Below are positions 25,365 through 34,600 of a stretch of DNA of 64,000 nt, piece by piece. The position numbers were made by a program, and so were the translations under genes. The DNA is from Candidatus Melainabacteria bacterium (GTDB taxonomy: Bacteria; Cyanobacteriota; Vampirovibrionia; Obscuribacterales; Obscuribacteraceae): positions 434,001 through 498,000 of the forward strand of contig QKMZ01000001.1 of assembly GCA_003242885.1 (NCBI GenBank), written 5' to 3'. Every line of letters starts with the position of its first letter. The stretch's first letter is position 1. The notes beneath the pieces were generated by a model that saw only the letters and a list, made by a program, of their open reading frames with translations, ran no database searches and had not been told where the DNA came from.

Positions 25365-27011
25365 CTACAGTCTATACCACGAAGAGAATATGCTCATATC
25401 GTTCACCCTGCCTATTTTTCCAGTCAAGACTTGTGCTTTGCCTATTCCGCAGCGCTCTTGAACCCTGCCAAGCGGATCGATTATTGCGGAGGGTCCGGTG
25501 TTCGCGGCAAAGACGACATATCGGCGATTCTCTACAGCGCGTATAACAGATGTGGCGAGCATTTGTTCACCAATCAATGAATCGTGAAACCAAGCTAGGT
25601 CGCTGATATTCACTAATACTTGTGCCCCTTCTCTAACTGTGGAAGCCACCTCTTCCGGTGAAATTATTTCAAAGCAAATTAGCGGCCCAACTTTTGCTGT
25701 TGCGAAGTCGAATACCTCTGGCTTGTTGCCGGCGTTAAAGCCGCCTCCAGCTGGTGTATTGGTCATGCGGCGTGCCCATTCTGGGAGCAATTGAAGAAAG
25801 GGTGGTGCGTATTCACCAACTGGCACAAGATAGCGTTTGTGGTAAATGTTGTCGACAATCTTGCCACTACTGGTGATGCCATAGGCAGAATTGTACGGCT
25901 TGCCATTTTGATCCTTATCCATCGCTCCGACGACAATGTCGGTGCCTCTCTTTGATGCCAGGTCTTTGAGATTCTCTTGCGTTCCTCTTTCCATGCAAAG
26001 ATAGGTGGGGAGAGCACTTTCAGTCCATACCGAAAGTCCTTTCGGCGCTGACATCATCAAGTCTCTATGTATTCGAAAAAGATCTTCAATGCCATAACGC
26101 ACCGTCGTTTTTTGCATGTCGATATTAATATTCTGCTGAACTACAGAAACAGGAATATCAGCTTTAAAGTTGAGTGTTGATGATTGGTAGAAGCCGAAGG
26201 CAAGGAGTCCGGTGAGGAGCACAGCCATGGCAAAACACTGATAGAGAGCAACTGTCCTTGAAGGGGCTTGCAGTGAAGACACGCCCTTTAATTTTGAGAT
26301 GTTTGCAATTAGCGTCGCAAAAACGGTGTTGCACATCACCATTACATAAGACAATCCGATACCGCCGATGACACTAGCGATTTGAATGAGCGAGATTTGT
26401 TTGTACTGCGTGTATTCAAGCATGGCAAATGGCACACCCAGTGCTATATGTGCGTTGCCGAGCTTGTTGACGATAAGAACCCAGAGCAAGGGCAGTATTA
26501 AAAAAGCAGGCAACTTCATGCGCTTTTTCGAGCCCTCTGGGACGAACTGACCTGTCGTCGGAACAAGATATGCTACAGCGGAGAAAAGACCTATGATCAG
26601 TCCTTGATGAACTGAAATGACCAGCAGCGCCAAACAAGCCAGCAGCCAGCCTTGCCATTGGTTGAATCCTAGCCAATCCAAGGGCTGAAGCCCAAGGTAC
26701 CAGTTTTGGTAAACCATGTTGTAGGCAGTGCCGAAGACAGTGCCGCGAATAAAGGATTGCAGTATGCTCTTGCTTGAGGCTGTAAGGAGCAGAAGCGGTG
26801 CCAGTGCGAACCATGCGAGGAAGGATAGTGACAAAGGATGCCCGATGCCTGGTATTGCAGGAATCATAATTCCTGGTGCGGAAAGTCCAAGGATTGCTCC
26901 GCCCAACAACGCCCAACCCAAGTTAGGAGGCCAGCTAAATTTGAATTGCGGCTTCTTGGATTTGCCTTTGGCTTCTTTTTTTGATTGACGCTTTTCTGCC
27001 GTTTTCGTCAT
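25365..27011 (-). CDS. lnt: Apolipoprotein N-acyltransferase
   Basis: 548 residues. Lnt moves an acyl chain from a phospholipid to the N-terminal Cys of lipoproteins in the inner membrane, the last step in their maturation. After a Lys-rich cytoplasmic start there are about six membrane segments up to residue 285. The periplasmic nitrilase-type domain holds the catalytic Glu (SVWTESALPTY), Lys (IYHKRYLVPVGEYAP) and Cys (KVGPLICFEII), as well as NISDLAWFHDS and RYVVFAANTGPS. A final membrane helix expected in the family is hard to see; the frame ends at SSWYRL. On the upstream side, TATAAT at 27044-27049 may be its -10 box. The lipoprotein at 6082-7395 is a likely client. This gene supports a diderm envelope. 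Confidence 0.92.
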   Translation of the reverse strand: MTKTAEKRQSKKEAKGKSKKPQFKFSWPPNLGWALLGGAILGLSAPGIMIPAIPGIGHPLSLSFLAWFALAPLLLLTASSKSILQSFIRGTVFGTAYNMVYQNWYLGLQPLDWLGFNQWQGWLLACLALLVISVHQGLIIGLFSAVAYLVPTTGQFVPEGSKKRMKLPAFLILPLLWVLIVNKLGNAHIALGVPFAMLEYTQYKQISLIQIASVIGGIGLSYVMVMCNTVFATLIANISKLKGVSSLQAPSRTVALYQCFAMAVLLTGLLAFGFYQSSTLNFKADIPVSVVQQNINIDMQKTTVRYGIEDLFRIHRDLMMSAPKGLSVWTESALPTYLCMERGTQENLKDLASKRGTDIVVGAMDKDQNGKPYNSAYGITSSGKIVDNIYHKRYLVPVGEYAPPFLQLLPEWARRMTNTPAGGGFNAGNKPEVFDFATAKVGPLICFEIISPEEVASTVREGAQVLVNISDLAWFHDSLIGEQMLATSVIRAVENRRYVVFAANTGPSAIIDPLGRVQERCGIGKAQVLTGKIGRVNDMSIFSSWYRL

Positions 27012-27143
27012 CCACTTAGTAATCGATGTTTCCAGCCGAATTCATTATAGATACTTTGACGCACCCAAACCGTAAATTGTGCGCAGTTACGACTTGCCGC
27101 TTTCCCCAACAAATTTACCCAATAAATTTCCCCATCAAATTTC

Positions 27144-27168
27144 AAAGGGAGCGATAAACGCTCCCTTT
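27144..27168 (-). terminator. Terminator after recA
   Basis: AAAGGGAGCG (27144-27153) and CGCTCCCTTT (27159-27168) form a perfect 10-bp stem with a 5-base loop. It lies 50 bases past the recA stop. The T run after it on the minus strand is short (TTTGAAATTT), so it may stop transcription less than completely. Confidence 0.7.
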
Positions 27169-27217
27169 GGATTGATCTTTTGGCTTTACCAAATGTTTTC
27201 GAGTATGCCGCCTGCGA

Positions 27218-28330
27218 TTATGGCTCTTTCTTTGCCAATTCAGCTTTGACGCGTTGTTCGATTTCTTTGAGCATAGCGTGGTTAGCTTCCAAGAATGTTC
27301 TTGCTTGGTCACGTCCTTGACCGATGCGCTCTTCCTTGTAGCTGAACCATGTACCGGATTTCTTGACGATTTCCAGTTCGGCAGCTGTATCGAGCAAGCA
27401 ACCTGCTGAATTGATGCCGCGGCCGTAAATGATGTCGAACTCAGCGATCCGGAAAGGAGGAGCTACTTTGTTCTTCACTACTTTGACTTTGACGCGGTTG
27501 CCGTACTCAACACCGTCTTTCTTGAGTGTTTCGATCTTGCGGATATCAAGACGGACGGATGCGTAGAACTTGAGCGCGTTGCCGCCGGTTGTTGTTTCGG
27601 GGTTGCCGTACATCACACCGATCTTTTGGCGCAACTGGTTGATGAAGATGACCATGGTGTTGGTCTTACTTACGATTGCCGTAAGTTTTCTCAGAGCTTG
27701 GCTCATCAAACGAGCTTGCAAGCCCGGCAAGCTGTCGCCCATTTCGCCTTCGATTTCAGCCTTCGGAACCAATGCTGCGACCGAGTCGATGATGACCAAA
27801 TCAACAGCGCCGGAGCGAACCAATTGTTCGGTAATTTCCAGAGCTTGTTCGCCAGTGTCTGGTTGCGAAATCAAAAGCTCGTCAACGTTGACGCCGAGAG
27901 CTTTTGCATACTCTGGATCCATTGCGTGTTCAGCATCGACGATTGCCGCGATGCCGCCCATTCTTTGAACTTCAGCAGCAACGTGCTGCGCCAAAGTTGT
28001 TTTACCGGAAGATTCTGGTCCATATACTTCAATGATTCTGCCGCGAGGCAAGCCGCCGACGCCCAAGGCAACGTCTAAAGACAATGCACCAGTCGGCACG
28101 ACTTCGATCGCTTGATGCCTTGAATCGCCCAAGCGCATGATAGAGCCTTCGCCATAGGCTTTCTTGATCGAATCAAGCGCCATGCCGAGAGCTTTCAGTC
28201 TTTCCTGCGGTGGTGCGGAATTTTTGTCCTTATCCTTGCCGTGGTGTTCAGCATGGTTTTTTTTGTCCATTGCTTTTTCCGTGTTCTTTTCGGGAGCGGA
28301 CTTCTCTTTCTCTTTTGTAGCTACTGCCAT
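27218..28330 (-). CDS. recA: Recombinase RecA
   Basis: 370 residues. RecA forms the filament on single-stranded DNA for homologous recombination and triggers LexA cleavage. Visible are Walker A ([10 protein letters not shown]), the Walker B strand ([15 protein letters not shown]), loop 1 ([21 protein letters not shown]), [28 protein letters not shown] and the C-terminal domain. The start is firm: AAAGGAG lies 7 bases before the ATG. As a result the protein has about 37 more residues before the conserved GSIMRLGD than the E. coli protein, rich in Lys, Glu and His ([14 protein letters not shown]). I saw no clear LexA box in the upstream region, though the LexA site of this lineage may differ. 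AddAB, which loads RecA in other bacteria, is encoded 10 kb away. Confidence 0.96.
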   Translation of the reverse strand: MAVATKEKEKSAPEKNTEKAMDKKNHAEHHGKDKDKNSAPPQERLKALGMALDSIKKAYGEGSIMRLGDSRHQAIEVVPTGALSLDVALGVGGLPRGRIIEVYGPESSGKTTLAQHVAAEVQRMGGIAAIVDAEHAMDPEYAKALGVNVDELLISQPDTGEQALEITEQLVRSGAVDLVIIDSVAALVPKAEIEGEMGDSLPGLQARLMSQALRKLTAIVSKTNTMVIFINQLRQKIGVMYGNPETTTGGNALKFYASVRLDIRKIETLKKDGVEYGNRVKVKVVKNKVAPPFRIAEFDIIYGRGINSAGCLLDTAAELEIVKKSGTWFSYKEERIGQGRDQARTFLEANHAMLKEIEQRVKAELAKKEP

Positions 28331-28975
28331 TACTTATTCTCCTTTAGATTTTGCTGTACCCGAGCACTCCACAGCCGATTGTGACGTTGGATGGCGGGCT
28401 CTGCACTCGTGGGGCCGGTGCAAAACCTAATATTCATGCGGATTGCTTATTCACACACCAATCCAAATTATAGCCGCTACAAGGACGCGGAGCGTATTAA
28501 AAGTGGCTCCGTGACCGGATGTGGACCGTTTTTATGTGTCACTGGGATCGAGTGTATATGCTCTGGTTGTGTTCAACGCCAGGTTTGTAACTAGGTGTTC
28601 CAGGTTATGTGCTTCAGCCGCGTTTTAGTTTTCGGTCTGGATAGCGTTTTAGACCGAATTGAGATGCGATTGCATATCTTAGTTTTGAGCCCTCCTATGA
28701 AATTAAGTTCGTTAGGCGGAGTTTCCGTTGAAGATCTATGGTTTCCATTTTGGTCGAATTGAAGGTGCCAACCCTGCACCCTAAGTGGCTTTGTGTTTCA
28801 AAGCCTGGGGCGGGGGTATAAAAAGGTTGGCTACCCAACAATTTATATAGGGTGCTTGTTAAATACAGACGTAATTCGCCGCCGAAGAGTTCAAAATTCG
28901 CCGGCACATTTTATCTGGTGCATTTAAGAACACCTGAATCTGGTATCGGGACTGAATTGTGGAGGCAGGTGGGCA
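28331..28975. other. Divergent intergenic region recA/Crp-type regulator
   Basis: 645 bases, probably holding promoters for both genes. A perfect 7-bp hairpin GGCTTTG (28787-28793) / CAAAGCC (28799-28805) is followed by TATAAA (28817-28822), a possible -10 box for the gene at 28976, and by a GTTGG/CCAAC stem at about 28826-28839. No gene is supported; a 67-codon plus-strand frame at 28391 shows no ribosome site. Confidence 0.45.
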
Positions 28976-29668
28976 ATGAAGTCGGCGCCAAAACTGTTCT
29001 CAATCAGGCAGAGTGACTTGTTCGAGTCGTTCAATCCTGTTGAGTTAGGTCGGCTCTTGGGGATTTTGGAAGAGCTGGAGCTGCCAAAGCACCATATGGT
29101 TTTTTCGCCGGGCGCTCCGTCCGAGGCCATCTATTTTATAGAGAAGGGACGAGTTCGCCTGACCAGACTTTCGCCGGAAGGAAAAACGGTGATTCTGGCG
29201 CTTTTGGGTCCTGGCGACCTGATTGGTGAAGCGTCGTGGGAATCGGGCGAGCATGACAGTTATGCTGAAACGCTTGAAGAATCTCGTATCTATCAAATCA
29301 GCCGAGAAGCCTTCCAGAACTTCATTCGCGAGAATCCGGAGTTTGGTTTGAGGCTTATCCAAATCATCGGCGGCAGGCTGAAACAGGCACAGGCGCGCAT
29401 TGAAGACCTGGTTTTCAGACAAGTCCCGAGCCGTGTCGCCCGTTTGCTTGTGACTCTTGCGGAGTCTCATGGCAAAGTGACGCCCAACGGCATTCGAGTC
29501 GAGTTTCCCCTCACTCACCAGGAGATAGCAGACCTGGTTGGGTCGTCAAGAGTTACGGTTACTCAAATCCTCAATAGATTCCGCTCCAGTCAGTGGATTG
29601 ACATCGAATCCAAGCGCGTGACCATTCATAATCTTGACGCACTGGAAGAAATGGTCCGGCAACCCTGA
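28976..29668 (+). CDS. Crp/Fnr family transcriptional regulator
   Basis: 230 residues from the ATG after GTGGAGG. The N-terminal cyclic-nucleotide-binding-type beta-roll (about 20-125) has [45 protein letters not shown], but without the Arg/Ser pair needed for cAMP in Crp (the loop reads [18 protein letters not shown]). There are no cysteines for an Fnr iron-sulfur cluster. A dimer helix follows, then an HTH_Crp winged helix ([39 protein letters not shown]), the recognition helix being [14 protein letters not shown]. It resembles cyanobacterial NtcA in general plan, though its effector is unknown. It is single, next to tRNA-Arg, and divergent from recA. Confidence 0.88.
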   Translation: MKSAPKLFSIRQSDLFESFNPVELGRLLGILEELELPKHHMVFSPGAPSEAIYFIEKGRVRLTRLSPEGKTVILALLGPGDLIGEASWESGEHDSYAETLEESRIYQISREAFQNFIRENPEFGLRLIQIIGGRLKQAQARIEDLVFRQVPSRVARLLVTLAESHGKVTPNGIRVEFPLTHQEIADLVGSSRVTVTQILNRFRSSQWIDIESKRVTIHNLDALEEMVRQP

Positions 29669-29678
29669 AGAGACGGGC

Positions 29679-29684
29679 TATAAT
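29679..29684 (+). promoter_or_regulatory. -10 box of the tRNA-Arg gene
   Basis: A perfect TATAAT lies 10 bases before the tRNA 5' end. No matching -35 box stands out at 17 bases before it. Confidence 0.55.
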
Positions 29685-29691
29685 GGGCTTT

Positions 29692-29768
<77 letters not shown>

Positions 29769-29826
29769 AATTTTCACTACTAAGATAAACACAAACACTG
29801 CGGCACTACATATGGTGCGCTGTGCA

Positions 29827-30126
29827 CTAGTGACTGATCTTTTGTTTTTCTTTCTTTGAATGCTTGTTGTGCGCTATATGTTTGTGCGTTGAGTCAGACT
29901 GGCTAACGTAGACTCGCGGTGCTACGTGCTCTGTGTATGGTTGCGACGTTGGCTGAAACCAGACGAGATATAGTCCGATACCAAGACAGGTGACGAAAAC
30001 AGCGGTGCAAAGAAATTCCGTTGAAATGTTCGAATAGTCTGTGTATCCGAATTCAAATCTATTGAACACCTTGAAGAAGATGGCTGCAAAGGCAACGAGC
30101 AGAAAAATAAATCCGAAATCGCCCAA
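29827..30126 (-). CDS. Small membrane protein with basic C-terminus
   Basis: 99 residues from a TTG preceded by TTGGAGA at a normal distance. There are two hydrophobic segments (about 3-20 and 38-57, FLCTAVFVTCLGIGLYLVWF) and a soluble His/Lys-rich tail (HKHIAHNKHSKKEKQK). The family is not recognised. The tail could bind metal or acidic partners, but that is a guess. It follows the giant-protein operon by about 195 bases with a hairpin between, so it is probably a separate transcript. Confidence 0.6.
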   Translation of the reverse strand: MGDFGFIFLLVAFAAIFFKVFNRFEFGYTDYSNISTEFLCTAVFVTCLGIGLYLVWFQPTSQPYTEHVAPRVYVSQSDSTHKHIAHNKHSKKEKQKISH

Positions 30127-30257
30127 TGGTGTTTCTCCAAGAATCGAAAGTCAGCAGCAAAGCTGATTTATCCATGCTACATCCGAATCCTTGGCAACTC
30201 GCTTCTTTCACCAACTCTTAAACACCGTAAGCCAGCCTTTCACGACGACGGTCGAGA

Positions 30258-30274
30258 AAGCCCATTCTGGGCTT
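30258..30274 (-). terminator. Possible terminator of the giant-protein operon
   Basis: AAGCCCA (30258-30264) and TGGGCTT (30268-30274) form a 7-bp stem with a 3-base loop, 47 bases past the stop of the last operon gene. On the minus strand only a short TTTCTC run follows. Confidence 0.45.
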
Positions 30275-30321
30275 CGTAGTTTATTTAGCTAACGACGTCG
30301 AGCGGAATTGCGGGGCGCAGT

Positions 30322-30981
30322 TCATTCGACGACATCGAGTGGAATCATTGGATCGAAATCCTTTCGCCACACGCTTGATTGGAAAGCGCTTACTGCTGTG
30401 TCCATATTCTGCATAAACGTTTCGATGGGTGCATGGTAATAGAGAATATAGACAACGCGCCCGTTGCCGAGAACATCGATGCAATACTCAATTGTTCTTG
30501 TAGAATCGCTTTCATTCTCGAATTCGTACATGACGGACCTAAGTCCATTGAAATCTGTTGATTTAATTGCGCGGCAGTATTTTTCGTCACTTTGAACCGC
30601 GTGTCGTCCAGCCGAAAGTATGTAGAAGAGCATTTTAGTATCATTGGCAAGAGCACCTTCTCCACCAATCAATTGGGTGGCCTCTGGTGTTCCTGCTTTC
30701 ATCATGATTTCTCGCTCAAAGAGATTTTCCTTGCGAATCTCTCCATCAATCTCATCATCTATTAGTCCGGAAAAATAGAGTCCGATTGAAAGTCCCAGTC
30801 CGTCCGAATCGTTTAGGTCGATCAAAGTCTCTGGAGGAAAGCCAGGATTGCTTGCTGTAGACATTGACGCGGACCAACCATCCGGAACTTTCATGCTTAC
30901 CAGCGCGCCAGTGGTTCTGAGCACCCCGTCGCTCAGCTGTAAATCTTTCGATGTTGGCTCTCTATTGCCTAAAAGTGCCAT
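30322..30981 (-). CDS. Paralogue 2 of a pair after the giant protein; PsbP/Mog1-like fold possible
   Basis: 219 residues from an ATG preceded by TTAGGA. It shares with the gene before it the start MALL, GALVS then P.GW, a FSG strand (SIGLYFSGLIDDE), SDEKYC, MYEFENE, a strongly kept block with IEYCIDVLG.GRVVY.LYYHAPI, and the end SSVWRKDFDPMIPLDVV. The 'P.GW' start, mixed strands and a final 'APIETF...' helix ending in 'F.SSVW' resemble the PsbP/Mog1/DUF1795 fold used by PsbP-like proteins and by Eag chaperones of type VI effectors. That resemblance is by eye only. There is no signal peptide. It is 28 bases after its paralogue and probably acts on, or protects against, the giant protein. Confidence 0.65.
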   Translation of the reverse strand: MALLGNREPTSKDLQLSDGVLRTTGALVSMKVPDGWSASMSTASNPGFPPETLIDLNDSDGLGLSIGLYFSGLIDDEIDGEIRKENLFEREIMMKAGTPEATQLIGGEGALANDTKMLFYILSAGRHAVQSDEKYCRAIKSTDFNGLRSVMYEFENESDSTRTIEYCIDVLGNGRVVYILYYHAPIETFMQNMDTAVSAFQSSVWRKDFDPMIPLDVVE

Positions 30982-31009
30982 CAAATTTTTCCTAACGTCT
31001 ATTTGTAAC

Positions 31010-31672
31010 CTAATTGATCACGTCAAGACTGACCATAGGATCAAAATCAGTTCTCCAGACGCTAGTTTTGAATGTGTTCACTGCGTGGTCGATGCCTTCG
31101 GCAAAGGCATTTATGGGTGCAAGATAGTATAGGAAATAAACTACCCGCCCGTCTCCTAAGACGTCGATGCAGTATTCGACCGTTTTTGTACCTAAATCCT
31201 CATTCAAAAACTCGAACATAACGCACTTCATGTCTTTAAATTCAGTAGATATCGCTGCTAAGCAATACTTTTCATCGCTGAGCACTGGATGTGGTGCTGC
31301 GCGCATTATTACGTGACCAAGTTGCGTTATTCTCCTTCTCGGTCCGGTTTCAGAAACTGGTTTTTTCGCCTCTTCAGTGCCGGATTTTAAACTGAGTGGT
31401 TCGCTAAAAATATGTTCTTTTCTCGCGAATGCATTTGCATCGTCGAGGACTATTCCCGAGAAATACACGCCTATGACTGACTTTGATTCGGCAGCATCTT
31501 TAAAAAGAAAGAAAGTTTCTTTCGGTAAGTCTGGGTGTACAAGCTTTGAAGTCGTCGAAACATACCAGCCAGAAGGAGGTTGAATGCTTACCAACGCACC
31601 ATTTGTCTTGAGACTGTCATTCTCAAGCGTGAGGTTCCTTGATTCTATATTGTTGTTATTCAGGAGTGCCAT
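31010..31672 (-). CDS. Paralogue 1 of a pair after the giant protein; PsbP/Mog1-like fold possible
   Basis: 220 residues. The start ATG has GAGGA at a good distance, both inside the end of the giant gene, so the two frames overlap by 17 bases and are translationally coupled. The parts match paralogue 2: MALLNNNN, GALVSIQPPSGWY, VIGVYFSGIVLDD, SDEKYC, VEYCIDVLGDGRVVYFLYYLAPI and SVWRTDFDPMVSLDVI. No enzyme motif, signal peptide or membrane segment is seen. Coupled small proteins directly after a very large protease-like protein are commonly immunity proteins or chaperones. Two copies may reflect duplication for related partners. Confidence 0.7.
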   Translation of the reverse strand: MALLNNNNIESRNLTLENDSLKTNGALVSIQPPSGWYVSTTSKLVHPDLPKETFFLFKDAAESKSVIGVYFSGIVLDDANAFARKEHIFSEPLSLKSGTEEAKKPVSETGPRRRITQLGHVIMRAAPHPVLSDEKYCLAAISTEFKDMKCVMFEFLNEDLGTKTVEYCIDVLGDGRVVYFLYYLAPINAFAEGIDHAVNTFKTSVWRTDFDPMVSLDVIN

Positions 31673-34600
31673 CAAACGATTCCTCTAAAAGGCAGTTGAA
31701 TAGATCTTTGAAATCGCGATTCATCTCCCTCTTGCCCCAACTATTGAATATACTGCAATTGTCTCTCTTCAGATCATATTGTCCAAGGAGAATGTGCCCG
31801 CCATTTTCCTTCTTGCTCGGATCGAATTTTTTTACATCAACAGCAATAGCCATAGCTCCCTTGTTTTCATGGAATCTAGCTATCATAATGTCCCTGAGGT
31901 CTTCCTCGCTGTTGACAAAAGTTTGAGCCTTACCCAATTCCTCAACAAGTTTTGGATTCGCTCCCTCCGGAGCTGGTCCGATCAAAACCAAATCATGCGC
32001 GAAATTGCCCTGCCCCGCGACTTGATTGTACATGTCCTTAATATGCTCGCTTCCGATGTGCGGGCTTGTTTCAAGCGTGTATTTCTGCGCGCCATTCTCT
32101 TCTGCTTTCACGAACGATTTGAAGGGAATCCACTTACCATTTTTCTTGTATCGTAACTGCTGATCTGATTCTGTTCCAAAGAAACCAACTTCTCCGGCCG
32201 CAAATCTTCGGACGAATGAACCTTCTGTTTTCGGAGGTACTATCACTAAACCATCCGTGTCTTCAATCACATTTATGCCTCTTTCCACTCTCTGCCAATG
32301 AGAGTTTATGAGCACAGTTTGCATCATTTTTTCGGAGGAACGCCATGCAAAACTAGAATGTAGGTCGGCATCAAATTGCGTTTGATGCTGATTGTCTAGA
32401 TAAACATCAGTTTGTCTGTCTGAAATAAATGCGCCGAATTCAGATGGCTTAAGTACAGTACCGTCGGCTGTGATCCAGCGATCGTAGACCGCCGCTTCCT
32501 TTTGCATTTGCGCATAACGATACGGCAAATTGAAGGCAAGTTGCTTTTGTACGACTGATGCGTTGCAGGTATCGTTGAGCCCTTGGTGAATGCGATCTGG
32601 ATGCGCAAGCTCATACAATGTCTGCTGACCAAGAAGTTTCAATTCATCTGCATCTGGAACCTTTGACAGGTCAATAGCTAAGCCATCCTCGCGAGCTTTA
32701 AAGAAGTGTGCGATTTCTCGCAGTGTTTTTGCTGATTCCTTCGGATTCGCGATGCGATTTTCTAGAGTCTTCGTATGCTCAATCATTCTTGTGAATTTTT
32801 CGTTTGGCAACGCGTTCTTTGCTGATTCAAAAAGATCTCTTCTGGCTAATTGCAGATTGGCGTGATCGAGCGTTTTGCCAATCATTTTGCCTGCTGCTCG
32901 GAACTCAATGTACTTGAGCAGAGCGGCAGCCATTTCTGAAGTTGATTTGATCCCTAATTCTTCGAGCTTGAATTTTTCCGGCTCAAGAACGGCTTCCTTT
33001 GTCAGTTCTGTTCCGGTTTCAAGAGTGGATGTTTCGCCCGCTTTGTAGAGTTCGTTGCGGATTTTTTGCTGCACATTTGATGAGAGTCGTTTGCTGGTTT
33101 CCTCTTTGATGAGTCCAACGAGATGGTTGACTTCATTCGGGTCGGCGCCTTCTTTTACAAGCGACTTAGCGAGTTTATGAACCTCGTGTTCAAACTCTTT
33201 AGAGCCGAACGCACAGTGCGTGAGAGACATTTCCGACATGCCCTTCTGCATAATCTCGCGGGCGTCGTCTCTGATGAGTGAAACAGTCTTCGCCGTGCCA
33301 ATTCGCTCGCATACTGCATCCGTTGTTGCTGCTGCAACTTTCGCATCCAATTTCAACAACTTGCTCAGCGGGATTACTTTGTCGGCAAACCCAAACGAGA
33401 TGTCCATAAAGCCGGAGCCGGCGATCTTGAGAGACTGCGATTCGTCGAAATCGCTGCCCATCATCGCGCGAGTCATCTCGAGTTTAACACCCGCTCCTAC
33501 GACGCCTGCTGACGCGAGTATTGCGGCAGTCGCGGGAGGGTCTGCGATTGAAAGCGCGACACCCATCAGCATTGTTGTGGCGTTGGCGACGGCTTCTGCT
33601 GATTCGCGTTTTGTGGTTACGAAATTGGCTTTTGCAACAAAATAATTTTCTAGCGCAGCTTCAAGCTCTTCTCTCGTTTGCGGATCAAGTTTGGCAATGG
33701 CTTCTTTGTTTTCCGCGTATACTTTCGCGATTCTAGCGTGAGCGTTTACTGCTCCCTTCATCATCAGCGAGTCCGCGGCGCCGTCTTGTTTTACCAGGTC
33801 CTTTTGAAGGGAAATGATTTTTTGCCCCATAGTCAAAGGAGCATAGAGTTCCACTAACTTGCGTCTGTCTGCACCGCTTGCTGCGTGCAAAAGATCTGCG
33901 TTCATCGTTGAGTGGTACTTGAGATATTCCTGCTCGATTGCTTTGCGCTCTTTGGGTTTCAAACTGCCAAGCTTTTCAATCACGCCAGAAAGGGGTTCGT
34001 CAAAGCCGACAACTGCTGCGCGAATGCGCATCGCAGAGGTAATATCCTTTGGATTATTCAGTTGAAGAACTTCGCGAGCGAGTTCGGCTTGTTCTTTTGA
34101 TTTGAAGATCTCATTTTGCAAATGCTGAGCTTCTGGAGCTTTCGACATCAACTTCTGAACCTCATCTTTTGAAAGATGCGTCAAGTCGTCGATGGAGATT
34201 TTGGATTCTTTCCAAAGTGATGCTTTCAGATCGAGTGGCACGGTGCCAGCGTCGAAAGTCTTCTTTATATACTCTTCGTACTGCGCTTCGCGAACCTGCT
34301 GACCTTCTGCGTCGTACTGCGGTCCGCGTCCCGTGTCATCGCAGAAGCGCTTTATCATCTCCTCTAAAGATTTGCGCACTTCCTTGTCTTCATTTGATTT
34401 TGGATCTTTGAGAACGTCCGGACTCAAGCTTGAAAGCGCAATTTCTAGTTTTCTAGCACGTGTTGCATTGCTGCCGTCATGCAAATTCGCTAGGAGTGCT
34501 TCGCTAATAGGATCGGCTTTATCGTTGCCGTTGAGAACCTGTTGCAATTTGCGCTTAGCGACGAGCAATTCATCGCCCTGCAGCTCTGCAGAGATCAATT

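Noticed and set aside
28340..28480. LexA-type SOS box before recA
   Set aside because: I looked for CTGT-N8-ACAG and GAAC-N4-GTTC forms and found only a CTGT/ACAG pair 13 bases apart, which is the wrong spacing.
29769..29826. A terminator for the tRNA-Arg gene in the T-rich stretch after it
   Set aside because: Only short stems (CACTA/TAGTG, GTGC/GCAC) precede the T run and part of that lies in the convergent gene, so the evidence is too weak to list as a feature.
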